Positions 28,939 to 37,820 of a stretch of 64,000 nt of DNA are shown here, piece after piece. Each line of letters begins with the position of its first letter. The stretch's first letter is position 1. Where the stretch lies: contig NZ_JAKEEB010000017.1 of the NCBI RefSeq assembly GCF_021462825.1, forward strand, positions 1 through 64,000, given 5' to 3'. Source of the DNA: Streptomyces glomeratus. GTDB lineage: Bacteria; Actinomycetota; Actinomycetes; Streptomycetales; Streptomycetaceae. The position numbers were made by a program, and so were the translations under genes. The notes under the pieces were generated by a model that had not been told where the DNA came from, did not search any database, and saw only the letters and a program-made list of their open reading frames with translations.

Positions 28939-29017
28939 GCGCAAACTTCGAAAGGGCTTGCGCAACAAATTCCCGGCACGTCTCGATGAACGCAATGATC
29001 TTGCGACGGTGCGCAAG
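28939..29017. promoter_or_regulatory. Phased array of GCGCAA/TTGCGC half-sites before the permease
   Basis: Half-sites occur at 28939-28944 (GCGCAA), 28958-28965 (TTGCGCAA), 28991-28995 (CGCAA), 29001-29005 (TTGCG) and 29011-29016 (GCGCAA). Centres are spaced about 20, 31, 10 and 11 bp, near whole helical turns. CTTGCG-N6-CGCAAG (29000-29017) is a perfect inverted repeat. This suits cooperative binding by the Lrp/AsnC protein encoded just downstream. Confidence 0.6.
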
Positions 29018-29161
29018 GTTGCTGCATTACGCCCGGGAAGGGCGCACTCATAGGGTCGTGCGCTGTACGTGGCGTGGCGAGGACCCCGCTCGGTGGTCCC
29101 CGTCCCTGGGTGCCGCCGGTCCCCGCCTGCCCCCTTGACGGCAGCGATAAGGAGCCGACGC

Positions 29162-30655
29162 GTGCTCGACCAAGGCGCACCCCTGCAGTCCCGCAGTCAT
29201 CCAGCCCGGCCGTCCCTGGGTCTCGGCGCACGGCTTGTGCGCCGTAAGCCCGTGGAACACCTGGTCGCCGAGGGCGGCCAGGGCGAGGGCGGAACGCTGC
29301 GGCGTTCGCTCGGGCTGTGGCAGCTGACCATGATCAGCATCGGTGCCACGCTCGGCACCGGCATCTTCGTGGTCCTCGGCGAGGCCGTCCCGAAGGCCGG
29401 TCCCGCCGTGACGCTGTCCTTCGTGATCGCCGGTCTCACCGCGCTGTTCTCCGCCCTGTCCTACGCCGAGCTGGCGGGCACGATCCCGGTCTCCGGTTCC
29501 TCCTACTCGTATGCGTACGCAACGATGGGCGAGCTGATCGCCTGGGTCTGCGGCTGGTGTCTCGTCCTGGAGTACGGCGTGTCGGTCGCGGCCGTCGCGG
29601 TCGGCTGGGGCCAGTACCTCAACGAGCTGCTGGACGGCACGATCGGTGTCACCATCCCGGACGCGCTGTCCGCCCCGCCCGGCGACGGCGGCATCTTCAA
29701 CCTCCCGGCACTGATCGTCGTGCTTCTGGCCATGGCGTTCCTGCTCGGCGGTGCCAAGGAATCCGCACGGGCCAACACGATCATGGTCGTCGTGAAGATC
29801 GCCGCGCTGCTGCTCTTCTGCCTGATCGGCATCCAGGGCTTCCGCTCCGGCAACTACGCGAACTTCATGCCGCTCGGCATGGCCGGGGTCAGCGCCGCCG
29901 GGGCCACGCTGTTCTTCTCGTACATCGGCTTCGACGCCGCCTCCACGGCGGGCGAGGAGGCGAAGAACGCACAGCGAGACCTGCCGCGCGCGATCATGCT
30001 GTCGCTGGTGATCGTGACGGCGCTGTATGTCGTCGTCGCGGCCGTCGCCGTGGGCGCGAAGCCCTGGAAGCGGTTCAACGACTCGGAGGCGGCTCTCGCC
30101 CAGATCATGAAGGACGTCACGGGACAGACGTTCTGGGGCACGCTGCTGGCGGCCTGCGCGGTCATCGCCATCGCCAGCGTCGTGCTGACCGTGCTCTACG
30201 GCCAGACGCGCATCCTCTTCGCGATGTCCCGCGACGGCCTGGTGCCCAAGGTGTTCTCGCGTGTCCACCCGCGCACCGGAACGCCCCGCGCCAACACGGT
30301 CATCGTGTCCCTCTTCTGCGGTGTCCTCGCCGCGGCGATTCCGCTCGGGCAGCTCGCCGACGCCACCAGCATCGGCACCCTGTTCGCCTTCGCGCTGGTC
30401 AACGTGGCGGTCGTGGTGCTGCGCCGTACGCGTCCGCACATGACCCGCACCTTCCGGGTGCCGCTGTCGCCTGTGCTGCCTGCGCTGGGCTTCGCCTTCT
30501 GCCTCTGGATGATGGGCAGCCTCTCTGCCGTCACCTGGGTGGTCTTCGGGGTCTGGATGGCCGTGGGGCTCGTGTTCTACTTCCTGTATGGCTATCGGCG
30601 CTCCCGGCTGGCCGCCGCGGAGCCCGCGGCACCCGTAGTCACCGCAGAGAAGTGA
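29162..30655 (+). CDS. APC-family amino acid permease
   Basis: The 497-residue membrane transporter has about 12-14 predicted transmembrane helices. The first carries the APC signature IGATLGTGIFVVLG near residues 60-73. FSYIGFDAASTAGEEAKNAQRDLPRAI is the helix 6 region typical of cationic amino acid transporters (CAT-type). The substrate is probably a cationic or neutral amino acid. GTG 29162 with AAGGAG was chosen as start, giving a soluble arginine-rich N terminus. The Lrp/AsnC gene starts 10 nt after its stop. Confidence 0.92.
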   Translation: MLDQGAPLQSRSHPARPSLGLGARLVRRKPVEHLVAEGGQGEGGTLRRSLGLWQLTMISIGATLGTGIFVVLGEAVPKAGPAVTLSFVIAGLTALFSALSYAELAGTIPVSGSSYSYAYATMGELIAWVCGWCLVLEYGVSVAAVAVGWGQYLNELLDGTIGVTIPDALSAPPGDGGIFNLPALIVVLLAMAFLLGGAKESARANTIMVVVKIAALLLFCLIGIQGFRSGNYANFMPLGMAGVSAAGATLFFSYIGFDAASTAGEEAKNAQRDLPRAIMLSLVIVTALYVVVAAVAVGAKPWKRFNDSEAALAQIMKDVTGQTFWGTLLAACAVIAIASVVLTVLYGQTRILFAMSRDGLVPKVFSRVHPRTGTPRANTVIVSLFCGVLAAAIPLGQLADATSIGTLFAFALVNVAVVVLRRTRPHMTRTFRVPLSPVLPALGFAFCLWMMGSLSAVTWVVFGVWMAVGLVFYFLYGYRRSRLAAAEPAAPVVTAEK

Positions 30656-30665
30656 ACCACCCGCC

Positions 30666-31118
30666 TTGCTGAACGATCTCGACGAACGCATCGTCCACGC
30701 CCTCGCCGAGGACGCCCGCCGCTCCTACGCGGACATCGGGCACCTGGTCGGCCTCTCCGCGCCCGCCGTGAAGCGGCGGGTGGACCGGCTGCGCGCGACC
30801 GGCGCGATCACCGGGTTCACGGTCCGGGTGGACCCCGCGGCGCTCGGCTGGGAGACCGAGGGGTTCGTCGAGATCTACTGCCGGCGCAACACCTCTCCGG
30901 AGACCATCCAGCGGGGTCTGGAGCGCTATCAGGAGGTCGTGGCCGCCTCCACCGTCACCGGTGAGGCGGACGCGGTCGCGCAGGTCTTCGCCTCCGACAT
31001 GCGTCACTTCGAGCGTGTGCTGGAGCGGATCGCCGGGGAGCCGTTCGTGGAGCGCACGAAGTCGGTGCTCGTCCTGTCGCCGCTGCTGCGCCGGTTCTCG
31101 TCGGGCTCGCCGACGTAA
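30666..31118 (+). CDS. Lrp/AsnC-family regulator
   Basis: The 150-residue regulator has an N-terminal winged helix-turn-helix (LDERIVHALAEDARRSYADIGHLVGLSAPAVKRRVDRL) and a C-terminal RAM/Lrp ligand-binding domain. It starts at a TTG 10 nt behind the permease, so the two are cotranscribed. The likely effector is the amino acid taken up by the permease, and the phased array upstream is the likely target. Confidence 0.92.
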   Translation: MLNDLDERIVHALAEDARRSYADIGHLVGLSAPAVKRRVDRLRATGAITGFTVRVDPAALGWETEGFVEIYCRRNTSPETIQRGLERYQEVVAASTVTGEADAVAQVFASDMRHFERVLERIAGEPFVERTKSVLVLSPLLRRFSSGSPT

Positions 31119-31120
31119 AG

Positions 31121-31154
31121 AGCTCGCCGGCCTGAGGAGCTCGCCGGCCTAAGG
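31121..31154. repeat. 17-bp tandem duplication after the lrp gene
   Basis: AGCTCGCCGGCCTGAGG is followed directly by AGCTCGCCGGCCTAAGG, differing at one base. It follows the stop codon and looks like a recent slippage duplication. Confidence 0.85.
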
Positions 31155-31214
31155 AGAGCACCGACGTGGGCGCGCCCGGCCGAGGCGCGCGCCCGGTCCA
31201 AGGCCCCGGTCAAC

Positions 31215-31241
31215 GGGCGCGTCCCGGCAAGGGGCGCGCCC
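31215..31241. terminator. Possible bidirectional terminator
   Basis: GGGCGCG-N13-CGCGCCC forms a 7-bp stem between the convergent lrp and gntR genes, 6 nt from the gntR stop. Confidence 0.45.
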
Positions 31242-31247
31242 CGCCCC

Positions 31248-31988
31248 CTATTCCGCCGTCTTCCGGGCCAACGCGTTGTTCCCGATGGAGTTGTGCACGC
31301 TGAAGCTCACGGCGTCCGAGCGGTAGCGGTCGTCCGACCACTCCACCGGGCGTCCCTCGCGGGTGGTCGTGACCCGGCGGACCCGCAGCAGCGGGCCCGC
31401 CCGGCGGACACCGAGCAGTTCGGCGTCCTGCGCGCCCGCCGCGACCGCGTCGATGATGTGCTCCCCGTACGCGAAGACCAGGCCCGTCTCCTCGAAGAGC
31501 CGCTGGGTGACGGAGGAGCAGTCCGGCTCGATGGACTCCACCGCGGGGGAGATCCAGTCGGCGTACACCGTGCGCTCCAGCAGGACGGGCTCGCCGTCCA
31601 GCCCGCGTACCCGCAGCACATGCAGCACGGGTGTGCCTTCGGACAGGTGGAGCCGCACCGCGTCCTCCTTGGTGGCCGGCCGGTACCCCTGCGCCACCAC
31701 GTGCCCGGTCGCCTCGCGGCCCATGGCGCGGGCCCACTGCGCGAAGCTGCGCAGCTCCGCGAAGCTCTGGCTGCGGCGGCTGGCCAGCACCACCCGGCGG
31801 GCGCCCTGCCGGGACCCGATGAGTCCCTCGGCGCTCAGGGCGGCGACGGCCTGGCGGACCGTGCCGCGGGAGACGCCGTAGTGGGCCGCGAGGTCCGTCT
31901 CGGTGGGCAGCAGACTGCCCACCGTGTACTCCTCGCGGTCGATCGCCCGCCGCAGTGCGTCGGCGATCTCCTCGTGTCGCGCCGCCAT
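31248..31988 (-). CDS. GntR-family (HutC subfamily) regulator
   Basis: The 246-residue protein has an N-terminal winged helix (YTVGSLLPTETDLAAHYGVSRGTVRQAVAALSAEGLI) and a C-terminal UTRA ligand domain (LLERTVYADWISPAVE; GAQDAELLGVRRAGPLLRVRRVTTTREGRPVEW), the HutC/PhnF type. The ATG with GGGGAAG gives the family length. It is divergent from the ABC importer operon; the AACTTGT palindrome between them is its likely operator. UTRA members near phosphonate and organophosphate transporters often sense phosphate or a phosphorylated substrate. Confidence 0.93.
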   Translation of the reverse strand: MAARHEEIADALRRAIDREEYTVGSLLPTETDLAAHYGVSRGTVRQAVAALSAEGLIGSRQGARRVVLASRRSQSFAELRSFAQWARAMGREATGHVVAQGYRPATKEDAVRLHLSEGTPVLHVLRVRGLDGEPVLLERTVYADWISPAVESIEPDCSSVTQRLFEETGLVFAYGEHIIDAVAAGAQDAELLGVRRAGPLLRVRRVTTTREGRPVEWSDDRYRSDAVSFSVHNSIGNNALARKTAE

Positions 31989-32140
31989 GCTTCCCCTCTG
32001 AGTCGACTGCTGTTCACAGCATGGCCAGCCTAATCGAGACCTGGGCGTGATCTTCGCTCGTCGGGATTGTGCAGGCAAGAGAGGCCCAGGGTTTCACCGG
32101 CGTTTACGAAAAGGACACCGGCTGCGGGCGTACTAGGGGT

Positions 32141-32158
32141 AACTTGTTCAGACAAGTT
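32141..32158. promoter_or_regulatory. GntR/HutC-type operator
   Basis: AACTTGT-TCAG-ACAAGTT is a perfect 7-4-7 palindrome 55 bp before the importer operon and 153 bp upstream of the divergent gntR. It resembles known HutC-type sites with TTGT/ACAA arms. A -10-like TACTAG lies just before it (about 32131-32136), so bound repressor would cover the start of transcription. Confidence 0.75.
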
Positions 32159-32212
32159 GAGCAAGCCCTCCCTCCCTCAGTTTCACCGCTCGCGCGTACT
32201 CCTGGAGAGACA

Positions 32213-33370
32213 GTGACCGTGTTCCTGCCGAGAACCGCCGTCCTCACCGGTGGCCTTGCCGTCGCCGCCGCACTCGCCCTCAGCGCCTGTGGCGCAGCCC
32301 CCGACAACAAGTCGACCACCGCGGACGGCAAGAGCGCGGCCACCGCGACCTCGGCCGCGGACCTCGGCGGCCTCGACGCCCTGGTGAAGGCGGCCAAGAA
32401 GGAGGGCACGCTGCACGCGATCGCCCTGCCCCGCGACTGGGCCAACTACGGCGCCCTGATCGACGGCTTCCAGAAGAAGTACGGCATCAAGGTGCAGGTC
32501 GAGAACCCGGACGGCAGCAGCCAGGACGAGATCAACGCCGTCACCTCCCGCAAGGGCCAGGACCGCGCCCCCGACGTCCTCGACCTCGGCAGCTCCTTCG
32601 CGCTGAGCGCCGCCCAGCAGGGGCTGCTCGCGCCGTACAAGGTGACGGGCTACGCCGACATCGCCGAGGGCCAGAAGGACCCGCAGGCCCGCTGGTACAA
32701 CGACTACGGCGGCTACATCTCCATCGGCTGCGACGCCAAGCGCGTCAAGGAGTGCCCCACCACCTTCAAGGACCTCCTCAAGCCGCAGTACAAGGGCCAG
32801 GTCGCCCTCAACGGCAACCCCACCAAGTCCGGTTCCGCCTTCGGCGGCGTCTACGCGGCCGCCCTCGCAGGCGGCGGCTCCTTCGACGACATCCAGCCCG
32901 GCCTCGACTTCTTCGCCAAGCTCAAGAAGAGCGGCAACTACACGCCCGTCGAGTCGACCCCGGCCACCGTCGAGAAGGGCGAGACCCCGATCAGCATCGA
33001 CTGGGACTACCTGAACGCCGGCTACGCCGACGAGTTCAAGTCCAAGGGCGTCGACTGGAAGGTCGCCATCCCCGCCGACGGCCAGTACGCCCAGTACTAC
33101 TCCCAGGCCATCACCAAGGACGCCCCGCACCCGGCGGCCGCCCGTCTGTGGCAGGAGTACCTCTACAGCGCCGAGGGCCAGAACCTCTGGCTCAAGGGAT
33201 ACGCCCGTCCCGCGCTGATGCCCGCCATGGAGAAGGCCGGCACGCTCGACAAGACCGCCGCGGCCAAGCTCCCCGCGGTCTCCGGCACGCCGTCCTTCCC
33301 GACGGAGGCCCAGCAGAGCAAGGCCAAGACGCTCATCGCCCAGGGCTGGGGTAAGGCCGTCTCCGGATGA
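32213..33370 (+). CDS. ABC importer substrate-binding lipoprotein
   Basis: The 385-residue exported lipoprotein has a lipobox LSAC with the acylated C26 and a linker rich in S/T/A. The mature part is an extracellular solute-binding family 1/iron-putrescine-type fold (KYGIKVQVENPDGSSQDEINAV; NPTKSGSAFGGVYAAAL). Binding proteins with this build include those for 2-aminoethylphosphonate, Fe3+, putrescine and spermidine. GTG 32213 with GGAGAG was chosen as start. It overlaps the first permease by ATGA. Confidence 0.93.
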   Translation: MTVFLPRTAVLTGGLAVAAALALSACGAAPDNKSTTADGKSAATATSAADLGGLDALVKAAKKEGTLHAIALPRDWANYGALIDGFQKKYGIKVQVENPDGSSQDEINAVTSRKGQDRAPDVLDLGSSFALSAAQQGLLAPYKVTGYADIAEGQKDPQARWYNDYGGYISIGCDAKRVKECPTTFKDLLKPQYKGQVALNGNPTKSGSAFGGVYAAALAGGGSFDDIQPGLDFFAKLKKSGNYTPVESTPATVEKGETPISIDWDYLNAGYADEFKSKGVDWKVAIPADGQYAQYYSQAITKDAPHPAAARLWQEYLYSAEGQNLWLKGYARPALMPAMEKAGTLDKTAAAKLPAVSGTPSFPTEAQQSKAKTLIAQGWGKAVSG

Positions 33371-34269
33371 CCGCCGTCCTCACCGAGGCCGAGGTGGCGC
33401 CCGCCGCTGCTGCGCAGCAGCGGCGGCGGCGCCGCGTCTCCGGCACGCTCGCCGTCCTCCCGCTGCTCGCCTTCACGGCCGTCGCCTTCGGGATCCCCGC
33501 CGTGGCCATGCTGAACGGCGCCTTCACCGTGAAGGACCCCACGACGGGCGCCACGTCCTACGGCACGGCCAACCTGACCGTCTCGCTGCACGGGGCCTAC
33601 CTCACCGCCCTGGCCGGCAGCGTGAAGCTGTCCGCCGTCTGTGCCGCCCTCGGCACCGTCCTCGGGCTACCGCTCGCCCAGGCCGTGGTGACCTCCCGCT
33701 TCCGGGCCCTGCGCGAGGCCGTGCTCACCGCATCCGGCGTCCTCGCCAACTTCGGCGGTGTCCCGCTGGCCTTCGCCTTCGTCGCCACCCTCGGCAACTC
33801 CGGTGTGGTGACCCGCCATCTGGGGCTCACCGACAAGGGCTGGAGCCTGTACAGCTTCTGGGGCCTGGTCATCGTCTACCTGTACTTCCTGATCCCGCTG
33901 ATGGTCCTCACCATCACCCCGGCGCTGGAGGGCCTGCGCACGCAGTGGCGCGAGGCCGCGCAGAACAACGGCGCCACGACCCTGCAGTACTGGCGCCATG
34001 TGGCCCTGCCCGTGCTGGGGCCCTCGCTGCTCGGTGGACTCGTGCTGCTGTTCGGCAGCGCCTTCTCCGCCTACGCCACCGCCGCGGCCATGGTGGGCAG
34101 CGCGGTTCCGCTGGTCACCCTGCAGATCGCCGACGCCCTCTCAGGCAACGTCCTGGTCGGCCAGGAGAACGTGGCACTCGCCCTCAGCCTCGACATGGTC
34201 CTGGTGGCGGGCCTGGTCATGGCCGTGTACCTGCCCCTGCAACGACGGAGTGCGCGATGGCTCGCCTGA
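33367..34269 (+). CDS. ABC importer permease 1
   Basis: The 300-residue protein has about six transmembrane helices and the EAA-type loop EGLRTQWREAAQNNGATTLQYWRHVALPVLGPSL near residues 190-225 that contacts the ATPase. It has an arginine-rich N terminus (AQQRRRRRV). It overlaps the binding-protein gene by 4 nt and the second permease by 13 nt. Confidence 0.93.
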   Translation: MTAVLTEAEVAPAAAAQQRRRRRVSGTLAVLPLLAFTAVAFGIPAVAMLNGAFTVKDPTTGATSYGTANLTVSLHGAYLTALAGSVKLSAVCAALGTVLGLPLAQAVVTSRFRALREAVLTASGVLANFGGVPLAFAFVATLGNSGVVTRHLGLTDKGWSLYSFWGLVIVYLYFLIPLMVLTITPALEGLRTQWREAAQNNGATTLQYWRHVALPVLGPSLLGGLVLLFGSAFSAYATAAAMVGSAVPLVTLQIADALSGNVLVGQENVALALSLDMVLVAGLVMAVYLPLQRRSARWLA

Positions 34270-35069
34270 ACCTGTGGCGCTGGGGCGTCCTCGCCCTGGC
34301 CGGCCTGTACTTCCTGGTCCCGCTCGCGGCCTCCGTGGTCTTCACGGTGGACGTGCCCGGCCAGGGCGTCACCTTCGACGCCTACCGTCAGATCGTCTCC
34401 ACCCCCGGCTTCGGCCCCGGCCTGCTGCTGTCGCTCGAGCTGGCCGCCGCGACCATCGCCGTGGTGCTGCTCCTGATGGTGCCCGCCACCGTGGCGCTGC
34501 GGCTCGACGCGTCCCGGCTGCGTCCGGTCGTCGAGGTGGTCTGCTCACTGCCGCTGGTCGTCCCGCCGATCGCGTTCGTCGCGGGCATCGCCACGGTCCT
34601 GAAGTGGGGGCCCGACTATCTCTCCCGCACGCCGCTGTTCCAGACGTTCGTGGCGATCCAGAACCAGGACTTCCCCGTCGTGCTCGTCCTCGCCTACGTG
34701 GTGATGGCGCTGCCGTTCGTGTACCGGTCCCTGGACGCGGGCCTGCGCGCCATCGACGTGCGCACCCTCGTGGAGGCCGCGCGCAGCTGCGGGGCGAGCC
34801 CGGCCCAGGCGCTGGTCCGGGCGGTGCTGCCGAATCTGCGCGGGGCCCTGCTGAACGCCTCCTTCCTCACGCTGGCGCTGGTCCTCGGCGAGTTCACCGT
34901 CGCCCAGCTGCTGGGCTTCACCCCCTTCGCCGTGTGGATCTACAGCGTCGGCGGCTCACAGGCCCAGCTGTCCGTCGCCGTCTCCGTGCTCAGTCTGCTC
35001 GTCACCTGGGCCCTGCTTCTCTCGCTCGCCGTCCTCGGCGGGCGCTCCCGAACCGCCGCCAAGGGATGA
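34257..35069 (+). CDS. ABC importer permease 2
   Basis: The 270-residue membrane protein has about six helices and an EAA loop DVRTLVEAARSCGASPAQALVRAVLPNLRGAL. Like permease 1 it belongs to the binding-protein-dependent transport family, so the importer has a heterodimeric channel. ATG 34257 lies inside the end of permease 1. Confidence 0.92.
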   Translation: MARLNLWRWGVLALAGLYFLVPLAASVVFTVDVPGQGVTFDAYRQIVSTPGFGPGLLLSLELAAATIAVVLLLMVPATVALRLDASRLRPVVEVVCSLPLVVPPIAFVAGIATVLKWGPDYLSRTPLFQTFVAIQNQDFPVVLVLAYVVMALPFVYRSLDAGLRAIDVRTLVEAARSCGASPAQALVRAVLPNLRGALLNASFLTLALVLGEFTVAQLLGFTPFAVWIYSVGGSQAQLSVAVSVLSLLVTWALLLSLAVLGGRSRTAAKG

Positions 35070-36163
35070 ACCTCATGACGCTCGACAAGGCCGCAACGCT
35101 CGAACAGGCCGTCACGCCCGACAAGGCCGCCACGGTCGAATTCCGCGGCCTGCGCCGGGAGTTCGGCGCCACGGTCGCCCTCGACGGACTCGACCTCACC
35201 GTCCGCCCCGGCGAGCTCCTCGCCCTGCTGGGCCCGTCCGGCTGTGGCAAGACCACCGCGCTGCGCATGCTCGCCGGATTCGAGCACCCCGACTCCGGTG
35301 CGGTGCTCGTCGACGGCGAGGACGTCACCCGCGTCCCGGCCCACCGCCGCGACGCCGGGATGGTCTTCCAGTCGTACAGCCTCTTCCCGCATCTGACCGT
35401 GCTCGACAACGTGGCGTTCGGGCTGCGCATGCGCAAGGTGCGCACCGCCCAGCGGCGCGCCCGGGCCGCCGAACTGCTCGACCTGGTCGGCCTCGGCGAC
35501 AAGGGAGAGCGCTTCCCGCACCAGCTCTCCGGCGGACAGCAGCAGCGCGTCGCCCTGGCCAGGGCACTCGCCCTGCGCCCGCGTGTCCTGCTGCTCGACG
35601 AGCCGCTCTCCGCGCTCGACGCCAAGGTGCGACTGACCCTGCGCGAGGAGATCCGCCGCCTTCAGCAGGAACTCGGCATCACCACCCTGTTCGTCACCCA
35701 CGACCAGGAGGAGGCCCTGTCCATGGCCGACCGGGTCGCGGTGATGCGTGCCGGACGGCTCGAACAGTGCGCCGTCCCCGCGGAGTTGTACGGCCGTCCC
35801 GCCACCGCCTTCGTCGCAGAGTTCGTCGGTACCATGAGCCGGATCCCGGGGCGGCTGTCCTCGGACACCGTCGAGGTGCTCGGGCAGCGGCTGCCCGTCG
35901 ACGGGGACGCACCCGCCGCGACCGAGGTGGACGTGCTGGTGCGGCCCGAGGCGGTCCGGGTGACCGCGGACGAGAAGGGCGAGGCGCGGGTGGTCGCCAC
36001 CGCGTTCCTCGGCGCCTCGGTCCGGCTGACCGTGCGCCTCGCCGGCGCCACCGAGCTGAAGGCCGACCTGCCGGCGCACGAGGCGGCCGAGCTGAGCGCC
36101 GGTGCCGCCGTGACGGTGACCCTGCCGGAGCGCCCCGTGCTGGTCGCCGAGCGCGCCCGCTGA
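35066..36163 (+). CDS. ABC importer ATPase
   Basis: The 365-residue ATPase has Walker A GPSGCGKTT at residues 56-64, signature LSGGQQQR, Walker B VLLLDEPLSALD, switch His in FVTHDQEEALSMADR, and a C-terminal TOBE-type domain from about residue 275. It is the potA/phnT-like class that energises family 1 importers. Its first 20 residues contain a short repeat (LDKAAT-LEQAVT-PDKAAT). Confidence 0.95.
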   Translation: MNLMTLDKAATLEQAVTPDKAATVEFRGLRREFGATVALDGLDLTVRPGELLALLGPSGCGKTTALRMLAGFEHPDSGAVLVDGEDVTRVPAHRRDAGMVFQSYSLFPHLTVLDNVAFGLRMRKVRTAQRRARAAELLDLVGLGDKGERFPHQLSGGQQQRVALARALALRPRVLLLDEPLSALDAKVRLTLREEIRRLQQELGITTLFVTHDQEEALSMADRVAVMRAGRLEQCAVPAELYGRPATAFVAEFVGTMSRIPGRLSSDTVEVLGQRLPVDGDAPAATEVDVLVRPEAVRVTADEKGEARVVATAFLGASVRLTVRLAGATELKADLPAHEAAELSAGAAVTVTLPERPVLVAERAR

Positions 36164-36214
36164 CGCCCGCCGCCTCATATGCAAGCCCTCCCCCCACCCA
36201 GGAAAGAGAGAACC

Positions 36215-37681
36215 GTGACCCGACGCCCGCTCCAGGCCGTCCTGTTCGACATGGACGGCACGCTCGTCGACACCGAGCGGCTGTGGTGGGAGGCGGTGGA
36301 GCGGGTCGCGGCCGGACTCGGCCGGACGCTGGGCGCCGACGACCAGCCTGAGGTGCTCGGCCGTCCCGTCGAGCACACGGCCGGCTGGCTGGCCTCGCTC
36401 ACGGGCGCCCCGGCCGCCGGTCTCGCCGCCGCATTGCACGGTGAGTTCGCCGAGCGGGTCCGCGACGGCGTGGTGCCCCGCCCGGGCGCGCTCGGCCTGC
36501 TCGACGCCCTCGCCCGCGAGGGCATCCCCACCGCGCTCGTGACCGCCTCCCCGAGGGCTGTCGCCGACACCGTCCTCGAAGTGCTGGGCGCGGCCCGCTT
36601 CGCGGTATCCGTCACCGCCGACGACACCGAGCACACCAAGCCCGCGCCCGACCCGTACCTGGCCGCGTGCCGCGCGCTCGGCGTCGACCCCGCAGGTTGC
36701 GTGGCCGTGGAGGACACCCCGACCGGGGTCGCCTCCGCCGAGGCGGCGGGCTGCGCGGTGCTCGCCGTACCTTCGCTCGCACCGATCGAGCCCGCGCCCG
36801 GGCGGACCGTGCTGGCCAGCCTGGAAGACGCCACCCCCGAGCGGCTGCGGTCCCTGCTGCCGTACGAACTGCGCGTGATGAGCTGGAACCTGTGGCTCGG
36901 CGGCAGCATGGTCGACGACCACCGGGCCAAACAGCTCAAGGCGGTCCTGGAGACGGGGGCCGATGTGGTGGGCCTCCAGGAGACGGGCGGCACGGCGGCC
37001 CAGGAGCTGGCCGAGGCGCTCGGCTGGCACCACCACCGGGCCGGGGAGAACCTCGGTGTCATCAGCCGGTACCCCATCACCGCCCGCTTCGGGGACCCGG
37101 ACGTGCGCTTCTACGGGGCGGCGGGCGTCCGGCTGCGCGTCGGCCCGGGATGCGAGGTCGACGTCTGGACGGCCCACCTGGACTACACCCCGTACGGACC
37201 CTACGAATCCGCCTTCGACGGGCTGCCCGCGACCGAGCTGATCGCCCACGAGGAGGTGCGGCTCGCCCAGATGCGGGACACCCTGCGCCGGATCGACGAG
37301 TCGGCCACCGACGGCGTTCCGCTCGTGCTCGTCGGCGACTTCAACTGCCCCTCGCATCTGGACTGGCCGGATGTCGCATGGCCGGTGACGAAGGCCGCCG
37401 AGGAGGCGGGCCTGCGCGACTCCTATCGCGAGGCCCACCCGGACCCCGTCCGCCACCCCGGCCACACCTGGTCCCCGATCCACGTCCTGCACGAGGACGG
37501 CAGCGGGCGCCCCGAACCCCAGGACCGCATCGACTACGTGCTCCACCGGGGCCTCGCGGTGCTCGACTCCCGCACCGTGGTCGTCGGCAGTCCGAGCGCC
37601 TGGCCGGACGTCGCGGCCAACGACTGGCCCTCGGACCACGCGGCGGTCGTCACCACCTTCGCCGTTCACCGCAGGTCCTGA
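36215..37681 (+). CDS. HAD hydrolase fused to an endonuclease/exonuclease/phosphatase domain
   Basis: The 488-residue protein joins two phosphatase-type enzymes. The N-terminal HAD domain (residues 8-205) has motif I DMDGT with nucleophile D12 and acid D14, motif II VTASP and motif III/IV KPAPDPY plus VEDTPTGV, a beta-phosphoglucomutase-like subgroup. The C-terminal EEP domain (about 217-485) has SWNLW, LQETGG, LVGDFNCPS and NDWPSDHA, the metal and catalytic residues of the DNase I/sphingomyelinase fold. It lies 51 nt after the ATPase. The fusion suggests that an imported phosphodiester or sugar phosphate is cut by EEP and then dephosphorylated by HAD; the substrate is unknown. GTG 36215 with GGAAAGAGAG was preferred over an ATG 36 nt upstream. 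Confidence 0.9.
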   Translation: MTRRPLQAVLFDMDGTLVDTERLWWEAVERVAAGLGRTLGADDQPEVLGRPVEHTAGWLASLTGAPAAGLAAALHGEFAERVRDGVVPRPGALGLLDALAREGIPTALVTASPRAVADTVLEVLGAARFAVSVTADDTEHTKPAPDPYLAACRALGVDPAGCVAVEDTPTGVASAEAAGCAVLAVPSLAPIEPAPGRTVLASLEDATPERLRSLLPYELRVMSWNLWLGGSMVDDHRAKQLKAVLETGADVVGLQETGGTAAQELAEALGWHHHRAGENLGVISRYPITARFGDPDVRFYGAAGVRLRVGPGCEVDVWTAHLDYTPYGPYESAFDGLPATELIAHEEVRLAQMRDTLRRIDESATDGVPLVLVGDFNCPSHLDWPDVAWPVTKAAEEAGLRDSYREAHPDPVRHPGHTWSPIHVLHEDGSGRPEPQDRIDYVLHRGLAVLDSRTVVVGSPSAWPDVAANDWPSDHAAVVTTFAVHRRS

Positions 37682-37820
37682 CTCCGGGTTACCCGAGGCA
37701 ACCATTGCGGTGACCTGATCCATACCGTAGGTTGTGCCGCACTCACTACCGGCGGGTAATACCTGCAGGTCACCCGACCCCCGCCCGGCACCCGACCGTC
37801 ATGTCCTCCCGGGGGAGACC

